From: JBBRHQ01 sp963840235 | GTDB lineage: Bacteria > Actinomycetota > Thermoleophilia > Solirubrobacterales > 70-9 | Assembly: GCA_963840235.1 (NCBI GenBank) | Contig: CAWIYC010000001.1 | Span: forward strand, 372,001 to 436,000 | Direction of reading: 5' to 3' | DNA: 64,000 nucleotides | Part shown: positions 47,113 through 56,156 of the stretch, piece after piece | Position numbering within the stretch: the first letter of the stretch is position 1 | Layout of the letters: the number at the start of each line of letters is the position of its first letter | Program-made: the position numbers and the translations under genes | Notes under the pieces: model-generated | Databases searched by the model: none | Seen by the model: only the letters and a program-made list of their open reading frames with translations | Told to the model about the DNA's origin: nothing

Positions 47113-48129
47113 ATGTCGCAGCAGACAGCGGTCGGAGTCGGTGGTCCCCACTTCGAGGACCTCGAGCGGGGACAGGTCTTCGAGGCCCCGGCGATGACCG
47201 TCGACAGCGGGCACGCGGCGATCCACCAGGCGATCGCCGGGGACCGGCTGGCGCTGCCGCTCGATGCGACCCTGTGCCGCGAGGTGACCGGCGCCGAGTC
47301 TCCGCTGGTCCATCCCAACCTCGTCTGCGACGTCGCCATCGGCCAGTCCACGGTCCCGACCCAGCGGGTCCTCGGCAACCTCTTCTACCGTGGCCTCGTC
47401 CTGCTGCGGCCGGTGTTCGCCGGCGACACCCTTCGCACCCGCACGGAGGTGGTGGCGCTGAAGCAGAACCGGCCGCGCTCCGAGGGGCCTGCCACCGGCC
47501 TGGCGGCGCTGCGGATTCAGACCGAGAACCAGCGCGGCGAGCCGGTGCTCGACTTCTACCGCTGCCCGATGCTGCCGCTTCGCGATCCGGCCGTGGCCAC
47601 CGGGCATGAGGACGGCTTCGAGAGCATCTCCAGCGAGCTGGAGATGGACCGCGTCCGGGCGGCCGTGCCGGATTGGCGCTACGGGGCGCTGAGGGAGCGG
47701 GTCCCGCCCGAGGTCGCGGATCCGAGCCCCGGGGCCGTGTTTGCGATCGAGGGTCGCGACACCGTCACCTCGGCGCCGGAGCTGGCCCGCCTCACCCTCA
47801 ACCTGGCGATGACCCACCGCGACCCGGCCGCCGGCGCCCACGGGCGGCGGCTCGTCTACGGGGGCCTGACAATCTCGATCGCCGCCGCCGCGGCCTCGAC
47901 CGCGCTTCCGGGGCTGGCGACGATCGTCGCCTGGCGCAGCTGTGATCACTCCGCGCCGGTTTTCGAGGGAGATGTGCTGAGCGTCGAGCTTGAGCTCTCC
48001 GAGTTGCACGGGCTCGACGACGACGGCGCCACCCTCGCCGACCTTCGCGCCATAGTCCACGCCGACCGGGGTACCGGGGAGCCGGCCGAGCAGGTGCTCG
48101 ACTGGCGCTTCCTCGGCGTCCTCGCCTGA
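47113..48129 (+). CDS. MaoC-family dehydratase, mesaconyl-CoA hydratase-like
   Basis: A 338-residue double-hotdog protein from ATG 47113, with a clear ribosome site (GGAGGAGA) upstream. The N-terminal hotdog has FEDLERGQVFEAPAMTVD and the C-terminal hotdog has YGGLTISIAAAAASTALPGL. Length and double-hotdog plan match mesaconyl-CoA (beta-methylmalyl-CoA) hydratases of the 3-hydroxypropionate bicycle and ethylmalonyl-CoA pathway. It is followed 14 bp later by a CaiB/BaiF transferase and is divergent from a CitE-like lyase. These three activities are the core of C5 mesaconyl-CoA handling. Specificity needs testing. Confidence 0.78.
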   Translation: MSQQTAVGVGGPHFEDLERGQVFEAPAMTVDSGHAAIHQAIAGDRLALPLDATLCREVTGAESPLVHPNLVCDVAIGQSTVPTQRVLGNLFYRGLVLLRPVFAGDTLRTRTEVVALKQNRPRSEGPATGLAALRIQTENQRGEPVLDFYRCPMLPLRDPAVATGHEDGFESISSELEMDRVRAAVPDWRYGALRERVPPEVADPSPGAVFAIEGRDTVTSAPELARLTLNLAMTHRDPAAGAHGRRLVYGGLTISIAAAAASTALPGLATIVAWRSCDHSAPVFEGDVLSVELELSELHGLDDDGATLADLRAIVHADRGTGEPAEQVLDWRFLGVLA

Positions 48130-48143
48130 GGAGGAGGTCGCCG

Positions 48144-49388
48144 ATGACCGAGCAAAGCGCAGGCAACGGCAACGGGAGCGGCCCCGGGATTCTCGACGGG
48201 CTGCGGGTGTTCGAGGGGTCGGCCTACGTCGCCGCCCCGCTCGGCGGGATGACCTTGGCGCAGCTCGGCGCCGACGTGATCCGTTTCGACCCGATCGGCG
48301 GCGGACTCGACCGCCATCGCTGGCCGGTCACCGACGACGGCACCAGCATGTTCTGGGCGGGTCTGAACAAGGGCAAGCGCTCGATCCAGGTTGACCTCGG
48401 CTCCGAGGAGGGCCGCGAGCTCGTCACCGAGATGGTCTCCCGGCCGGGGCCCGACGCGGGGATGCTGCTGACCAACTTCCCGGCCCGCGGCTGGCTCGCC
48501 TACGAGGCGCTGCGCGAGCGTCGCGAGGACCTGATCATGGTCAGCATCAACGGCAACTACGACGGCAGTTCGGCCGTCGACTACACCATCAACCCGGCGA
48601 CCGGCTTCCCCTGGGCGACCGGGCCCCGAAACCTTTCGGTGCCCTTCAACCACCTGCTGCCCGCCTGGGATGCGATCACCGGCAACCTTGCCGTGGCCGG
48701 ATTGCTGGCTGCGGAGCGCCACCGCCGCCTCACCGGCGAGGGCCAACTCGTGAGGGTCGCCCTCTCCGACGTCGCTTTCGCCATGGTCGGCAACCTCGGC
48801 AAGATCGCCGAGGCCCAGGTCTTCCGCCGCGAGCGCCAGAAGGAGGGCAACTACCTCTACGGCGCCTTCGGCCGCGACTTCCTGACCAAGGACGACCACC
48901 GGATCATGATCGTCGCCCTCACCTCGCGCCAGTGGAAGGCCCTGGTCGAGGCCACCGGCCTGGGGGAGGAGTTCACCCTGGCCGAGCGGGCGATGGGCGT
49001 GGACCTCTCCCGGGAGGGCGACCGCTTCGCCGCCCGCGAGGTCCTCGGCGCCATCCTCAAGCCCTGGACGATCGCCCGCACCCTCGAGCAGATCAGCGAC
49101 GCTTTCGACAGCCACGGCGTCTGCTGGGGCCCCTACCAAACGTTCATGGAATTGGTGGACCGCGACCCCCGCTGCTCGACCGAGAACCCGATGTTCGAGC
49201 AGGTCGAGCAGCCCGGCATCGGCACCTACCTAATGCCGGCCTCGCCCCTCGACTACAGCTCCTCGGGCCGCCTGCCCCCCCGCCGCGCCCCCGACCTGGG
49301 AGAGCACACCGACGAGGTCCTGGCCGGCGTCCTCGATCTGGGCGACGCCGAGATCGGCCGCCTGCGCGAGCGTGGGGTGGTGGCGTAG
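48144..49388 (+). CDS. CaiB/BaiF family CoA-transferase, mesaconyl-CoA transferase-like
   Basis: A 414-residue class III CoA-transferase from ATG 48144. The N-terminal Rossmann-type region (LDGLRVFEGSAYVAAPLGGM) and GLNKGKRSIQVDLGS are typical. The catalytic aspartate should be D146 in SSAVDYTINPATG. The family moves CoA between carboxylic acids; the subgroup acting within one molecule moves CoA between the C1 and C4 carboxyls of mesaconate. Adjacent hydratase and lyase genes support that assignment. The neighbouring intergenic hairpin at 49472 likely ends the transcript. Confidence 0.8.
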   Translation: MTEQSAGNGNGSGPGILDGLRVFEGSAYVAAPLGGMTLAQLGADVIRFDPIGGGLDRHRWPVTDDGTSMFWAGLNKGKRSIQVDLGSEEGRELVTEMVSRPGPDAGMLLTNFPARGWLAYEALRERREDLIMVSINGNYDGSSAVDYTINPATGFPWATGPRNLSVPFNHLLPAWDAITGNLAVAGLLAAERHRRLTGEGQLVRVALSDVAFAMVGNLGKIAEAQVFRRERQKEGNYLYGAFGRDFLTKDDHRIMIVALTSRQWKALVEATGLGEEFTLAERAMGVDLSREGDRFAAREVLGAILKPWTIARTLEQISDAFDSHGVCWGPYQTFMELVDRDPRCSTENPMFEQVEQPGIGTYLMPASPLDYSSSGRLPPRRAPDLGEHTDEVLAGVLDLGDAEIGRLRERGVVA

Positions 49389-49471
49389 CGGCGGCGATCC
49401 CGGCCTCAGCCGGCAAGGCCCGCGGCGGGCGTGCCACGTCCCTGGGCCCATCGGGCTCCCGCAGCAACGAC

Positions 49472-49509
49472 TGAACGGTTGTGGTGCCTATAGCAACCAC
49501 AACCGTTCA
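49472..49509. terminator. perfect 14-bp inverted repeat before tRNA-fMet
   Basis: TGAACGGTTGTGGT (49472-49485) and ACCACAACCGTTCA (49496-49509) pair perfectly around a 10-nt loop. It lies 84 bp after the CoA-transferase stop and 42 bp before the tRNA. It may terminate the metabolic operon or mark the edge of the variable region. Confidence 0.55.
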
Positions 49510-49551
49510 ATCAAGCCCTGGGCCCCACCGCTGTTACCATTTGGCTACCGT

Positions 49552-49625
<74 letters not shown>

Positions 49626-49631
49626 TTGGTC

Positions 49632-49657
49632 GGAAAGCCCGCTACGGCGGGCTTTCC
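49632..49657 (+). terminator. terminator after tRNA-fMet
   Basis: GGAAAGCCCGC and GCGGGCTTTCC form a perfect 11-bp hairpin with loop TACG, six bases after the tRNA. Confidence 0.75.
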
Positions 49658-49833
49658 GCTGTTCGGGGCCGGTGAACCGGTGCCTCCCGGCGGGCATCAA
49701 TTGGGCATCAATTCAGGTTCTCGGGCTCAGGTGTGTGGAGAAACCCTGATGCCTGGCGGATTCCCGGCACTACGCTGCAATTGGGCGCTGAGGGAGCAGC
49801 TCTCGTCTGAGATTCAAGTGCGGAAGGCAGGAA

Positions 49834-51352
49834 ATGAAGAAGCGGATCGCCAGTTCCATCCACGGCCGAGGCAAGCTGCTGCTCGTCGCGATATGCGTCA
49901 GCGTCGGCGTTGGTGCCTTCGCCGTCCAGGCGCTCGGCTCCTTTGGCAAGGCGAGGAACTTCGCCGTCGGCGCCGACCCAGCTCGATCGTGGTCGGCGAT
50001 TTCAACGGCGACCACAAGCGCGACCTCGTGGTCGCCAACTCCAGCTCCGGCAACGTCTCGGTGCTGCTCGGAAACGGCGCCGGCTCCTTCGGCAAGACAG
50101 AAGAACTTCGCCGCCGGCGACGGGCCCACCTCGGTTGCGATCGGCAACTTCAACGGCGACGCCAAGCGCGACCTCGCGGTCGCCGACGCCGGCTCCGGCA
50201 ACGTGCTCGATACTGCTCGGAAAGGGCGACGGCACCTTCGGCCCGGCGATGGGTTTCCCGGCCGGCGGGGGCGGGGTGAGTCCATGGAACAGGTCTATGG
50301 CGGTCGGCGACTTCAACAGCGACACCAACCGCGACCTGGCTGTCGTCACCAACAGCGGCGTCTCGGTGCTGCTCGGCAACGGTGACGGCAGCTTCGGCCC
50401 GCCGACGAGCTATCCGGCCGGCATCAAGCCCCACTCGGTCGTGGTCGGCAACTTCAACGCGGACGCCAATCTCGACCTCGCGGTCGCCAACGGCGGCACG
50501 TCGACTGCGGTAGTCGCCTCGGCGGCGACGCTCAGATGCGCCGGCGCAGCTGCATCGGGGGTTTCGGCACCGTCTCGGTTCTGCTCGGGCACGGCGACGG
50601 CTCCTTCGGGACGGCGACGGACTTCCCGTCGGTGCTATGACCCAGCCGGTCGCGATGGCGGTCGGCAACTTCAACAACGACACCAAGCCCGACTTCGCGC
50701 TCGCCGACTTTATGCAGTACTCGAACGGCGTCTCGATCCTTCTCGGAAACGGTGACGGCACCTTCGGCAAGACCAAGAACTTCCCCGTCTTCCCCGGCAA
50801 GGCGTGCGCCGCAATCGATCGCGGTCGGCGACATCAACCAGGACCGCAAGCCCGACCTCGCCGTCGCCAAGTCGGACTCCAACGAGCGTCTCGATACTGC
50901 TCGGAAGAGGCGTCGGATCCTTCGGAACGGCGAGGAGTACCTCCACCGCGCCGAGCATTTCCGCGTCGGCACCGCCCTCATCGGTCGCGATCGGCAATCT
51001 CAACGCCGGCTGCAATCCCGACCTCGCGGTCGCCAACGGGGGCTCCAACAACGTCTCGGTACTGCTGAACGGCGGCCCCAGCCCACGCACCCTGACCCTC
51101 TCCTACCCACGAAACAATCACAGGTTCACCGGCAGACTGAAGCTCCTCCGACCCCACCTGCATCAGGAATCAGCGGGTGAAGGTGCTGCGCCGCCGACAC
51201 GGGCGCGACCAGAAGGTCGGCGCTGCGAACACCACCACGTCAGGGACCTACTCGATCGGCAAGGAACGCCGGGCCGGGCACCTACTACGCGCGGGTCAGG
51301 GCCTGGTCGGCTGTCGCGCCGAGAATTCGAAGACGATCACCGTCCGCAGGCA
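49834..51352 (+). pseudogene. frameshifted FG-GAP repeat protein, copy 1
   Basis: ATG 49834 opens with an anchor or signal helix (LLLVAICVSVGVGAFAVQALG) and the first FG-GAP segment. The repeats then continue through all three plus frames: IVVGDFNGDHKRDLVVANSS, SVAIGNFNGDAKRDLAVADA, SMAVGDFNSDTNRDLAVVTN, AMAVGNFNNDTKPDFALADF and SIAVGDINQDRKPDLAVAKS. At least seven single-base shifts separate them, for example near 49978, 50096, 50204, 50520-50640, 50815 and 50885. The C-terminal module starts with LTLSYPRNNHRFTG and includes TYYARVRAWS in another frame. Few in-frame stops lie between the shifts, so coding sense is preserved. Confidence 0.7.
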
Positions 51353-51358
51353 CTCCGG

Positions 51359-51384
51359 AGGTCGCGGGTTCGAATCCCGCCCCC
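51359..51384 (+). repeat. tRNA-fMet 3' fragment, copy 1 (26 nt)
   Basis: Twenty-six bases are identical to the tRNA-fMet from the variable loop through the T arm into the acceptor (positions 49596-49621 of the tRNA). There is no 5' half or anticodon arm, so it cannot be a tRNA. It falls exactly between the end of FG-GAP copy 1 and the first repeat of copy 2. Confidence 0.8.
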
Positions 51385-52699
51385 TCTTCGGCCCGGCGAA
51401 GCACTTCGCTACCGGGAATTACCCCGGTGCGGTTGCGGTCGGAAATTTCAACCGAGACTCCCACCCTGATCTGGCGTTCGCTCCGGCGATACCGTTGCCG
51501 TGCTGCTCGGAAAGGGCGCCGGCGACTTCGGCAAGGCGAGGCACTTCGCCGCCGGCGGGTTCCCCAGTGCGGTCGCGGTCGGAAACCTCAACGGCGACAG
51601 GAACCCCGACCTCGCCGTTGCCAACTTCCTCTCCAGCGACGTCTCGGTGTTGCTCGGAAACGGCGCCGGCGGCTTCGGCGTGGCGAAGAACTTCGCCGTC
51701 AGCATGCTCCAACCCCAACTCGATCGCGATCGGCAACCTCAATGGCGACCCGCCGCGACCTCGTAGTCACCAACGACAATGCCACCGGCGTCACGGACGT
51801 CTCGGTGCTGCTCGGAAACGGCGACGGCACTTTTGGCGCGGCGACCAACTTCGCCGTCGGTCAGTTACCCCGCTCGGTCGCGATCGGCAGGCTCAACGGT
51901 GACTCTCATCCAGACCTCGCGGTTGCCAATCGGATTTCCGACAATGTCTCGATATTGCTCGGAAGGGGCGACGGCACCTTCCGGGCAGGCGAGGAACTTC
52001 GCCGCCGGCAACGGCGCCACCTCGATCGCGATCGGCAAGCTCAACAGCGACTCTCACCCCGACCTCGCCACCGCCAACTACAACTCGAACAATGTCTCGG
52101 TGCTGCTCGGAAGGGGGGACGGCTCATTCGCGAAGGCGAAGAATTTCGCCGTCGGTATCCACCCCACCTCGGTTGCGATCGGCAACCTCAATGGCGATTC
52201 CCACCGCGACCTCGCCGTCACCAACCAGAACTCCAACACAGTCTCGGTGCTGCTCGGAAACGGCAAAGGCCTCTTCGGCACCGAGACTGGCTATCCGCTC
52301 CGCCCGAGGCCCGCAAGTCCCCAGTCAGTCGCGATCGGCAATTTCAACGCCGACACCAAGCCCGACCTCGCCGTCGCGACCGAAGGTTCCAGAACCCAGG
52401 TGTTTCGATACTGCTGAACGCCGGCCCAAGCCACGCACCCTGACCCTCTCCTACCGACGGAACAACCACAGGTTCGACCGGCAGACTGCGCTCCTCCGAC
52501 CCCACCTGCATCAGGAGTCAGAGGGGTGAGGGTCCTACGGCGCCGCAGCGGCCCCGACCGGCAGGTCGGCAGCGCGATCAGCGCCTCCAACGGCACCTAC
52601 AAGATCGGCCACGCCGCCAATCCCGGCACCTACTACGCGCGGGTTAGGGCCTGGTCGGCCTGCCGCGCCGAGAGGTCGAAGCCGATCACCCTCGGCTAG
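51385..52699 (+). pseudogene. frameshifted FG-GAP repeat protein, copy 2
   Basis: FG-GAP repeats resume directly after the 26-nt tRNA fragment, without an own signal peptide or recognisable start. The repeats AVAVGNFNRDSHPDLAF, AVAVGNLNGDRNPDLAVANF, SVAIGRLNGDSHPDLAVANR, SIAIGKLNSDSHPDLATANY, SVAIGNLNGDSHRDLAVTNQ and SVAIGNFNADTKPDLAVATE lie in different frames; shifts are seen near 51500, 51715-51745, 51990 and 52400. The C-terminal module (LRRRSGPDRQVGSAISAS, GTYYARVRAWSACRAER) is homologous to that of copy 1 and ends at TAG 52699. The two copies look like a tandem duplication. Confidence 0.65.
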
Positions 52700-52719
52700 C
52701 GCCAGCGCCGCCCCGCCCT

Positions 52720-52762
<43 letters not shown>

Positions 52763-52782
52763 GTCTCTCACGACCACCACTG

Positions 52783-52802
52783 AGCCCTCCTTGCGGAGGG
52801 CT
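52783..52802 (+). terminator. hairpin after tRNA fragment copy 2
   Basis: AGCCCTCC-TTGC-GGAGGGCT followed by TTTCGTGTT. Its place matches the terminator behind the intact tRNA; it may be the original tRNA terminator moved by an insertion. Confidence 0.6.
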
Positions 52803-52922
52803 TTCGTGTTCTCGAAGGCATCTGCAACAGCCTCCGACACGATTGCGGGGAGTCGATTCAACTTCGAGGACGTCCCTGAAGTCGACCTGGCAACGGTTGG
52901 CTTCAGCCGGTCGGGATCGCGA

Positions 52923-53358
52923 TCAGGCTGCTGAAATTGGCCGATCCGTTGGCCGTGTCTCCGAGATCTCCTCGATTGCGGCCTGGCATGTGCGGGAGTC
53001 GCCGGCGTCGATATCGGCGCGCAGCGTGGTCACCACCGCCACCAAGCGACGCCGCAGTGACGGGAGCTCGGGCTTGCCCCAAGCGGCGTGGACGGCCTCA
53101 CATTCGCGCAGGATCGTGTGGAGCCCGGCGGCCAAGTCGGTCGGAACCCGCTCGGCTTCCTTGTAGTCGGACAGCGTGCCGGCGACCAAGAGGCTCACCA
53201 CGAAGATGCCGCTGGTGATGATGCCCGCCGAGACCGCCGTCGGCGACATGCCCTCCCCACCAAGCTCCCACAAAGACGGCGCGCAGCGCGACTAGAATCG
53301 CGACGACGACGGCCGTCTGCGCGGCGAGTCTCAGGTTTCCGAACATCGTTCGCGGCAT
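52923..53358 (-). pseudogene. frameshifted/truncated membrane protein
   Basis: Two minus-strand frames join near 53265 to give one protein of ~145 residues. The N-terminal helix (FGNLRLAAQTAVVVAILVAL) comes from ATG 53358. The second frame begins WELGGEGMSPTAVSAG and continues with IITSGIFVVSLLVAGTLSDY and KEAERVPTDLAAGLHTILRE. The helix-then-SDYKEAERVP pattern resembles larger multi-helix actinobacterial membrane proteins, whose C-terminal part would be missing here. A precise family is not claimed. Confidence 0.5.
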
Positions 53359-53395
53359 CGCTCGATCTCGAAACTATCGGTCTCCGCGAGCCAAA

Positions 53396-53623
53396 TGGAC
53401 CCCCACCTTTGCCGTCTCCGGGCCGCTGCCGCCCAAGGAGATGGGCGTCGTCCTCGGGATCGCCGTGCTCCTGGATGCCTTCCTGGTGCGGCTGCTGTTG
53501 GTGCCGGTGCTGCTTCGACTCGCGGGCCCCGCCGCCTGGTATCTGCCGCGCTGGCTCGGTCGCATCCTGCCCGACGTGCGGGTCGGCCACGGCGACGCGA
53601 CCCCGGCTCGGAGCCCCGCCTGA
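53396..53623 (+). pseudogene. C-terminal remnant of an MMPL/RND transporter
   Basis: Seventy-five codons encode only the last part of an MMPL-family transporter: TPTFAVSGPLPPKEMGVVLG, AVLLDAFLVRLLLVPVLLRL and AWYLPRWLGRILP are the classical final-helix sequence. Everything upstream is missing; the minus-strand remnant begins only 38 bp away. Probably a deletion or insertion junction. MMPL proteins export lipids or siderophores; this piece cannot work. Confidence 0.7.
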
Positions 53624-53643
53624 TCACCCTCCGCTGTAAGCTC

Positions 53644-54540
53644 GTGCGGGCGGATCAAGTGAAACCTGCGGGCGCAGCAGCAGCAGCCAACGAGGAGGCC
53701 GTACGAGCCTGGGACACCGTCCTTTACGAGCGGTGGAAGAGCAACCGCAAGGTCTTCGTGGGCGCACTGGACGAGGTCACCGAGAAGGTATTCGATCGCT
53801 TTCCTCCACCCGACGGCGGGCGCTGCATCGACATCGGCTGCGGGTTCGGCGATACGACCCAACGACTCGCCGAGCTCGTGGGACCGGGGGGTTTCGCGCT
53901 CGGCACCGATTCCTCGCCCAAGTTCGTCGAGGACGCCCGCCGCGAAGCGGCTGAGGCGGGTGTTGGCAATATCGACTTTGAGGTCGCCGATGCCCAGACG
54001 GCGGATTGGGACCAGAGCTACGACTACGCCTTCTCACGCATGGGCACACAGTTCTTTGCGGCACCCGTCCCCGCCATGCGAACGATCCGCGGGGCTCTCA
54101 AGCCCGGCGGCAAGCTTCGCAAGGTCTGCTGGCGCCGCAAGGTCGATAGCGTGTTCTGGGCGGAGACGGAGCAGGTGGTTCAAGGTTTCCTTTCCCGCCC
54201 CGACGAGTATGAGGCGGACACCTGTGGGCCCGGACCATTCTCCTTGGGCAACCCGGAGACGACTCGCGGCATTCTCGGGGGGGCGGGGTTCGCGGAGATC
54301 GAGTTGCACCGGCGCGACTTCGACTACTACATGGGCAAGGACGTGGATGAGGCGGTCGACGCCCTGCTCGCGATCGGACCCGGCGCCGAGCTGATCCGCC
54401 TCAACGGCGAGTACGGCGAAAGCCGCCGGCCCGAGATAGCTGAGGCCCTCGGTGACCACTACGCCGCCTGGCAGCAGCCGGATGGCTCCATAGTCGGCCG
54501 CGGGTCCGTCTGGATCGTCACCGCCACTAACCCCGGTTAG
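53644..54540 (+). CDS. class I SAM-dependent methyltransferase
   Basis: A 298-residue methyltransferase; GTG 53644 or GTG 53659 are both possible starts. Residues about 60-80 hold the SAM site CIDIGCGFGDTTQRLAELVG, then GTDSSPKFVEDARREA and the motif IDFEVADAQTADW. RGALKPGGKLRKVCWR is the post-II strand. The C-terminal half (about 190-298) is a family-specific cap. The gene is intact in the middle of remnants, between tRNA fragments 2 and 3, so it looks like cassette cargo. A hairpin pair ends the transcript. Confidence 0.85.
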   Translation: MRADQVKPAGAAAAANEEAVRAWDTVLYERWKSNRKVFVGALDEVTEKVFDRFPPPDGGRCIDIGCGFGDTTQRLAELVGPGGFALGTDSSPKFVEDARREAAEAGVGNIDFEVADAQTADWDQSYDYAFSRMGTQFFAAPVPAMRTIRGALKPGGKLRKVCWRRKVDSVFWAETEQVVQGFLSRPDEYEADTCGPGPFSLGNPETTRGILGGAGFAEIELHRRDFDYYMGKDVDEAVDALLAIGPGAELIRLNGEYGESRRPEIAEALGDHYAAWQQPDGSIVGRGSVWIVTATNPG

Positions 54541-54597
54541 CGCCGTCGGTTTGACATGGGTCCGGCGCGCAGGGCGATCCCGGCGTACGTTTCTCGG

Positions 54598-54633
54598 GGT
54601 ACCAGCCGTGGTACCGAACTGAGCGAAACTCAG
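54598..54633 (+). terminator. double hairpin after methyltransferase
   Basis: GGTACCA-GCCG-TGGTACC (54598-54615) and CTGAG-CGAAA-CTCAG (54619-54633) lie in a row, 58 bp after the stop codon. Confidence 0.6.
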
Positions 54634-54701
54634 CTCACTTCACAGCACCCGAGACCGCATGAGAGAGCCGAGCAGCCCCCCACAGAGCCAGGGGATGCGA
54701 T

Positions 54702-54738
<37 letters not shown>

Positions 54739-54919
54739 GGATTCGACCATTCGATTTGCAGGGGTTTCATATGGCGATCAGCCGGAGACTTGCAGGGCGT
54801 CGCCTGATGCACCCATTTGGTTCACGGTTCCCCAACCCATGTGCGCCTGTGCGTGCAACCCCCACATGTCGCAGGAATGGAACTCCGCCGCCCTTGCCAC
54901 AACCCCGTCTTCGGTTGGG
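54739..54919. other. intergenic, no gene seen
   Basis: No convincing gene. An 11-mer (reverse of CCTGCAAATCG, about 54747-54757) is shared with the two ~90 bp repeats at 56.5 and 62.6 kb. The full gap between the methyltransferase stop at 54540 and the next gene at 54920 also holds the double hairpin and tRNA fragment 3. Confidence 0.4.
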
Positions 54920-55531
54920 TCACGGCGGGGGCGTAGCTGCGGCCAGGACGCACAGCGAGGAGTAGGGGCCGGGTACGAAGCGGCTCCGGATTGGCGCGAA
55001 GCCGCGGCCGACGAGCTCTTCCGTCGGGTCGACGGGCTGAAGGCCCCACGAGCTGCCGGTCAGGTGGGCGAGGCCCGCCACCGTGAGCTCGTAGGGCCTT
55101 CCCAAGAACGAGCGCGGGCTGGCCGGCGTGACTGTCACAAGCCGTCCCCCGGGGCGCAGCACCCGCCCCACCTCCCCAAGCGCGCGTAGGCGCTCGCTGG
55201 GCGCGAGCAGATGGATGATGAAGCTCGCAATCACAAGGTCGAAGCTGGCGGCCGGAAGGGGAAGACTCGTGGCGTCGCCTATCCGGACGCTCCACCCGGC
55301 GGGGAGAGGTGGAACACGTTCGAGCATCCCTGGCGAGCTATCGATGCCTACGCACTCGCGCGGCCGCGGGTCGATAGCCGCCAGAGCCCGCAGCACGGCC
55401 CCGGTTCCGGTGCCGAGATCGAGCAACCGCTCGTCGGCCTGCGGGGCGGCAAGATCGAGGGCGGCGGAGATCGCGGCGCGTTCGAGGCGCAGCTGGAAGT
55501 CGTAGAAGGGTGCGATGCGATCCCAGTCCAC
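54920..55531 (-). CDS. UbiE-like class I SAM-dependent methyltransferase
   Basis: A 203-residue methyltransferase from ATG 55531. It opens with DRIAPFYDFQLRLERAAI, typical of UbiE/demethylmenaquinone-type enzymes. The SAM motif is LLDLGTGTGAVLRALAAI, then VGIDSSPGML and the FDLVIASFIIHLL strand, with VLRPGGRLVTVTPASP. It may act on lipids or quinones; no pathway partner is adjacent. No relation to the methyltransferase at 53.6 kb beyond the fold. Confidence 0.85.
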   Translation of the reverse strand: MDWDRIAPFYDFQLRLERAAISAALDLAAPQADERLLDLGTGTGAVLRALAAIDPRPRECVGIDSSPGMLERVPPLPAGWSVRIGDATSLPLPAASFDLVIASFIIHLLAPSERLRALGEVGRVLRPGGRLVTVTPASPRSFLGRPYELTVAGLAHLTGSSWGLQPVDPTEELVGRGFAPIRSRFVPGPYSSLCVLAAATPPP

Positions 55532-56156
55532 CGGACGCGCAGCGTAGCCGCCCCTCTCCGAGGCCGACCCCGGTTGAGCAGGCGCGGTGAGCCGAACCCC
55601 CTTCAGGCGATCCTCACCAGGCAGAAACCGACCGAAGGGGTTGATGGCGCAAGTCGAATGGGCGCCCGCGACCGACCGGGGCCGTGGTCCACCCGCAGAT
55701 TCAGGACCCTCCGCAGCCGCCCACGGGTGCGGCGCGCATCGCCCTTGTCCGGGACCGATTGGGCACGCTGAGACCCTAGGGTCACGTTGCCGACGTAGGC
55801 GCTCTCGACGCCCTTGCCGGTCGGCGTGTCGACGAACGTCAGGATGCCGCGAGCGCCGGCGAAGCCCCCGGTTCGCCAGCTATGCCGCGGTTTACACGCA
55901 AGAGAGCGGGTTTGGTGGAGTTCGGTGCACCAACGCGGCGACCCTGGCCGCAGCGCCCCCTGGGCCCGCCGGATGGACCACAACGCCCAATGTGGAAAAG
56001 GGCGGCTGCGCTCCCGGGTGGCAGAAATACGATCGGCTGGATGAGGCGGCAGGGAGGGGCTGGGAGACTGAATCCCGGGAGCGCTGCCGACGCCGCGTCA
56101 GCGAGGTGCAGCGTGAGGCGACACTCTGTCTGCCCCAACGGAAAAGAGAGGACAAG
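55532..56156. other. 625-bp region without recognisable gene
   Basis: Open frames exist on both strands (minus 55603-55983 is 126 residues), but their composition is arginine/proline-rich and none shows a family motif or a clear ribosome site. It may be decayed coding DNA. One minus-frame piece, GILTFVDTPTGKGVESAYVG, looks protein-like but I could not place it. Confidence 0.4.

Noticed and set aside
51359..51384. A separate tRNA gene at 51.3-51.4 kb
   Set aside because: Only the T arm and part of the acceptor are present; no anticodon or D arm upstream.
55603..55983. 126-residue minus-strand ORF
   Set aside because: Atypical composition and no recognisable domain; could be decayed DNA.
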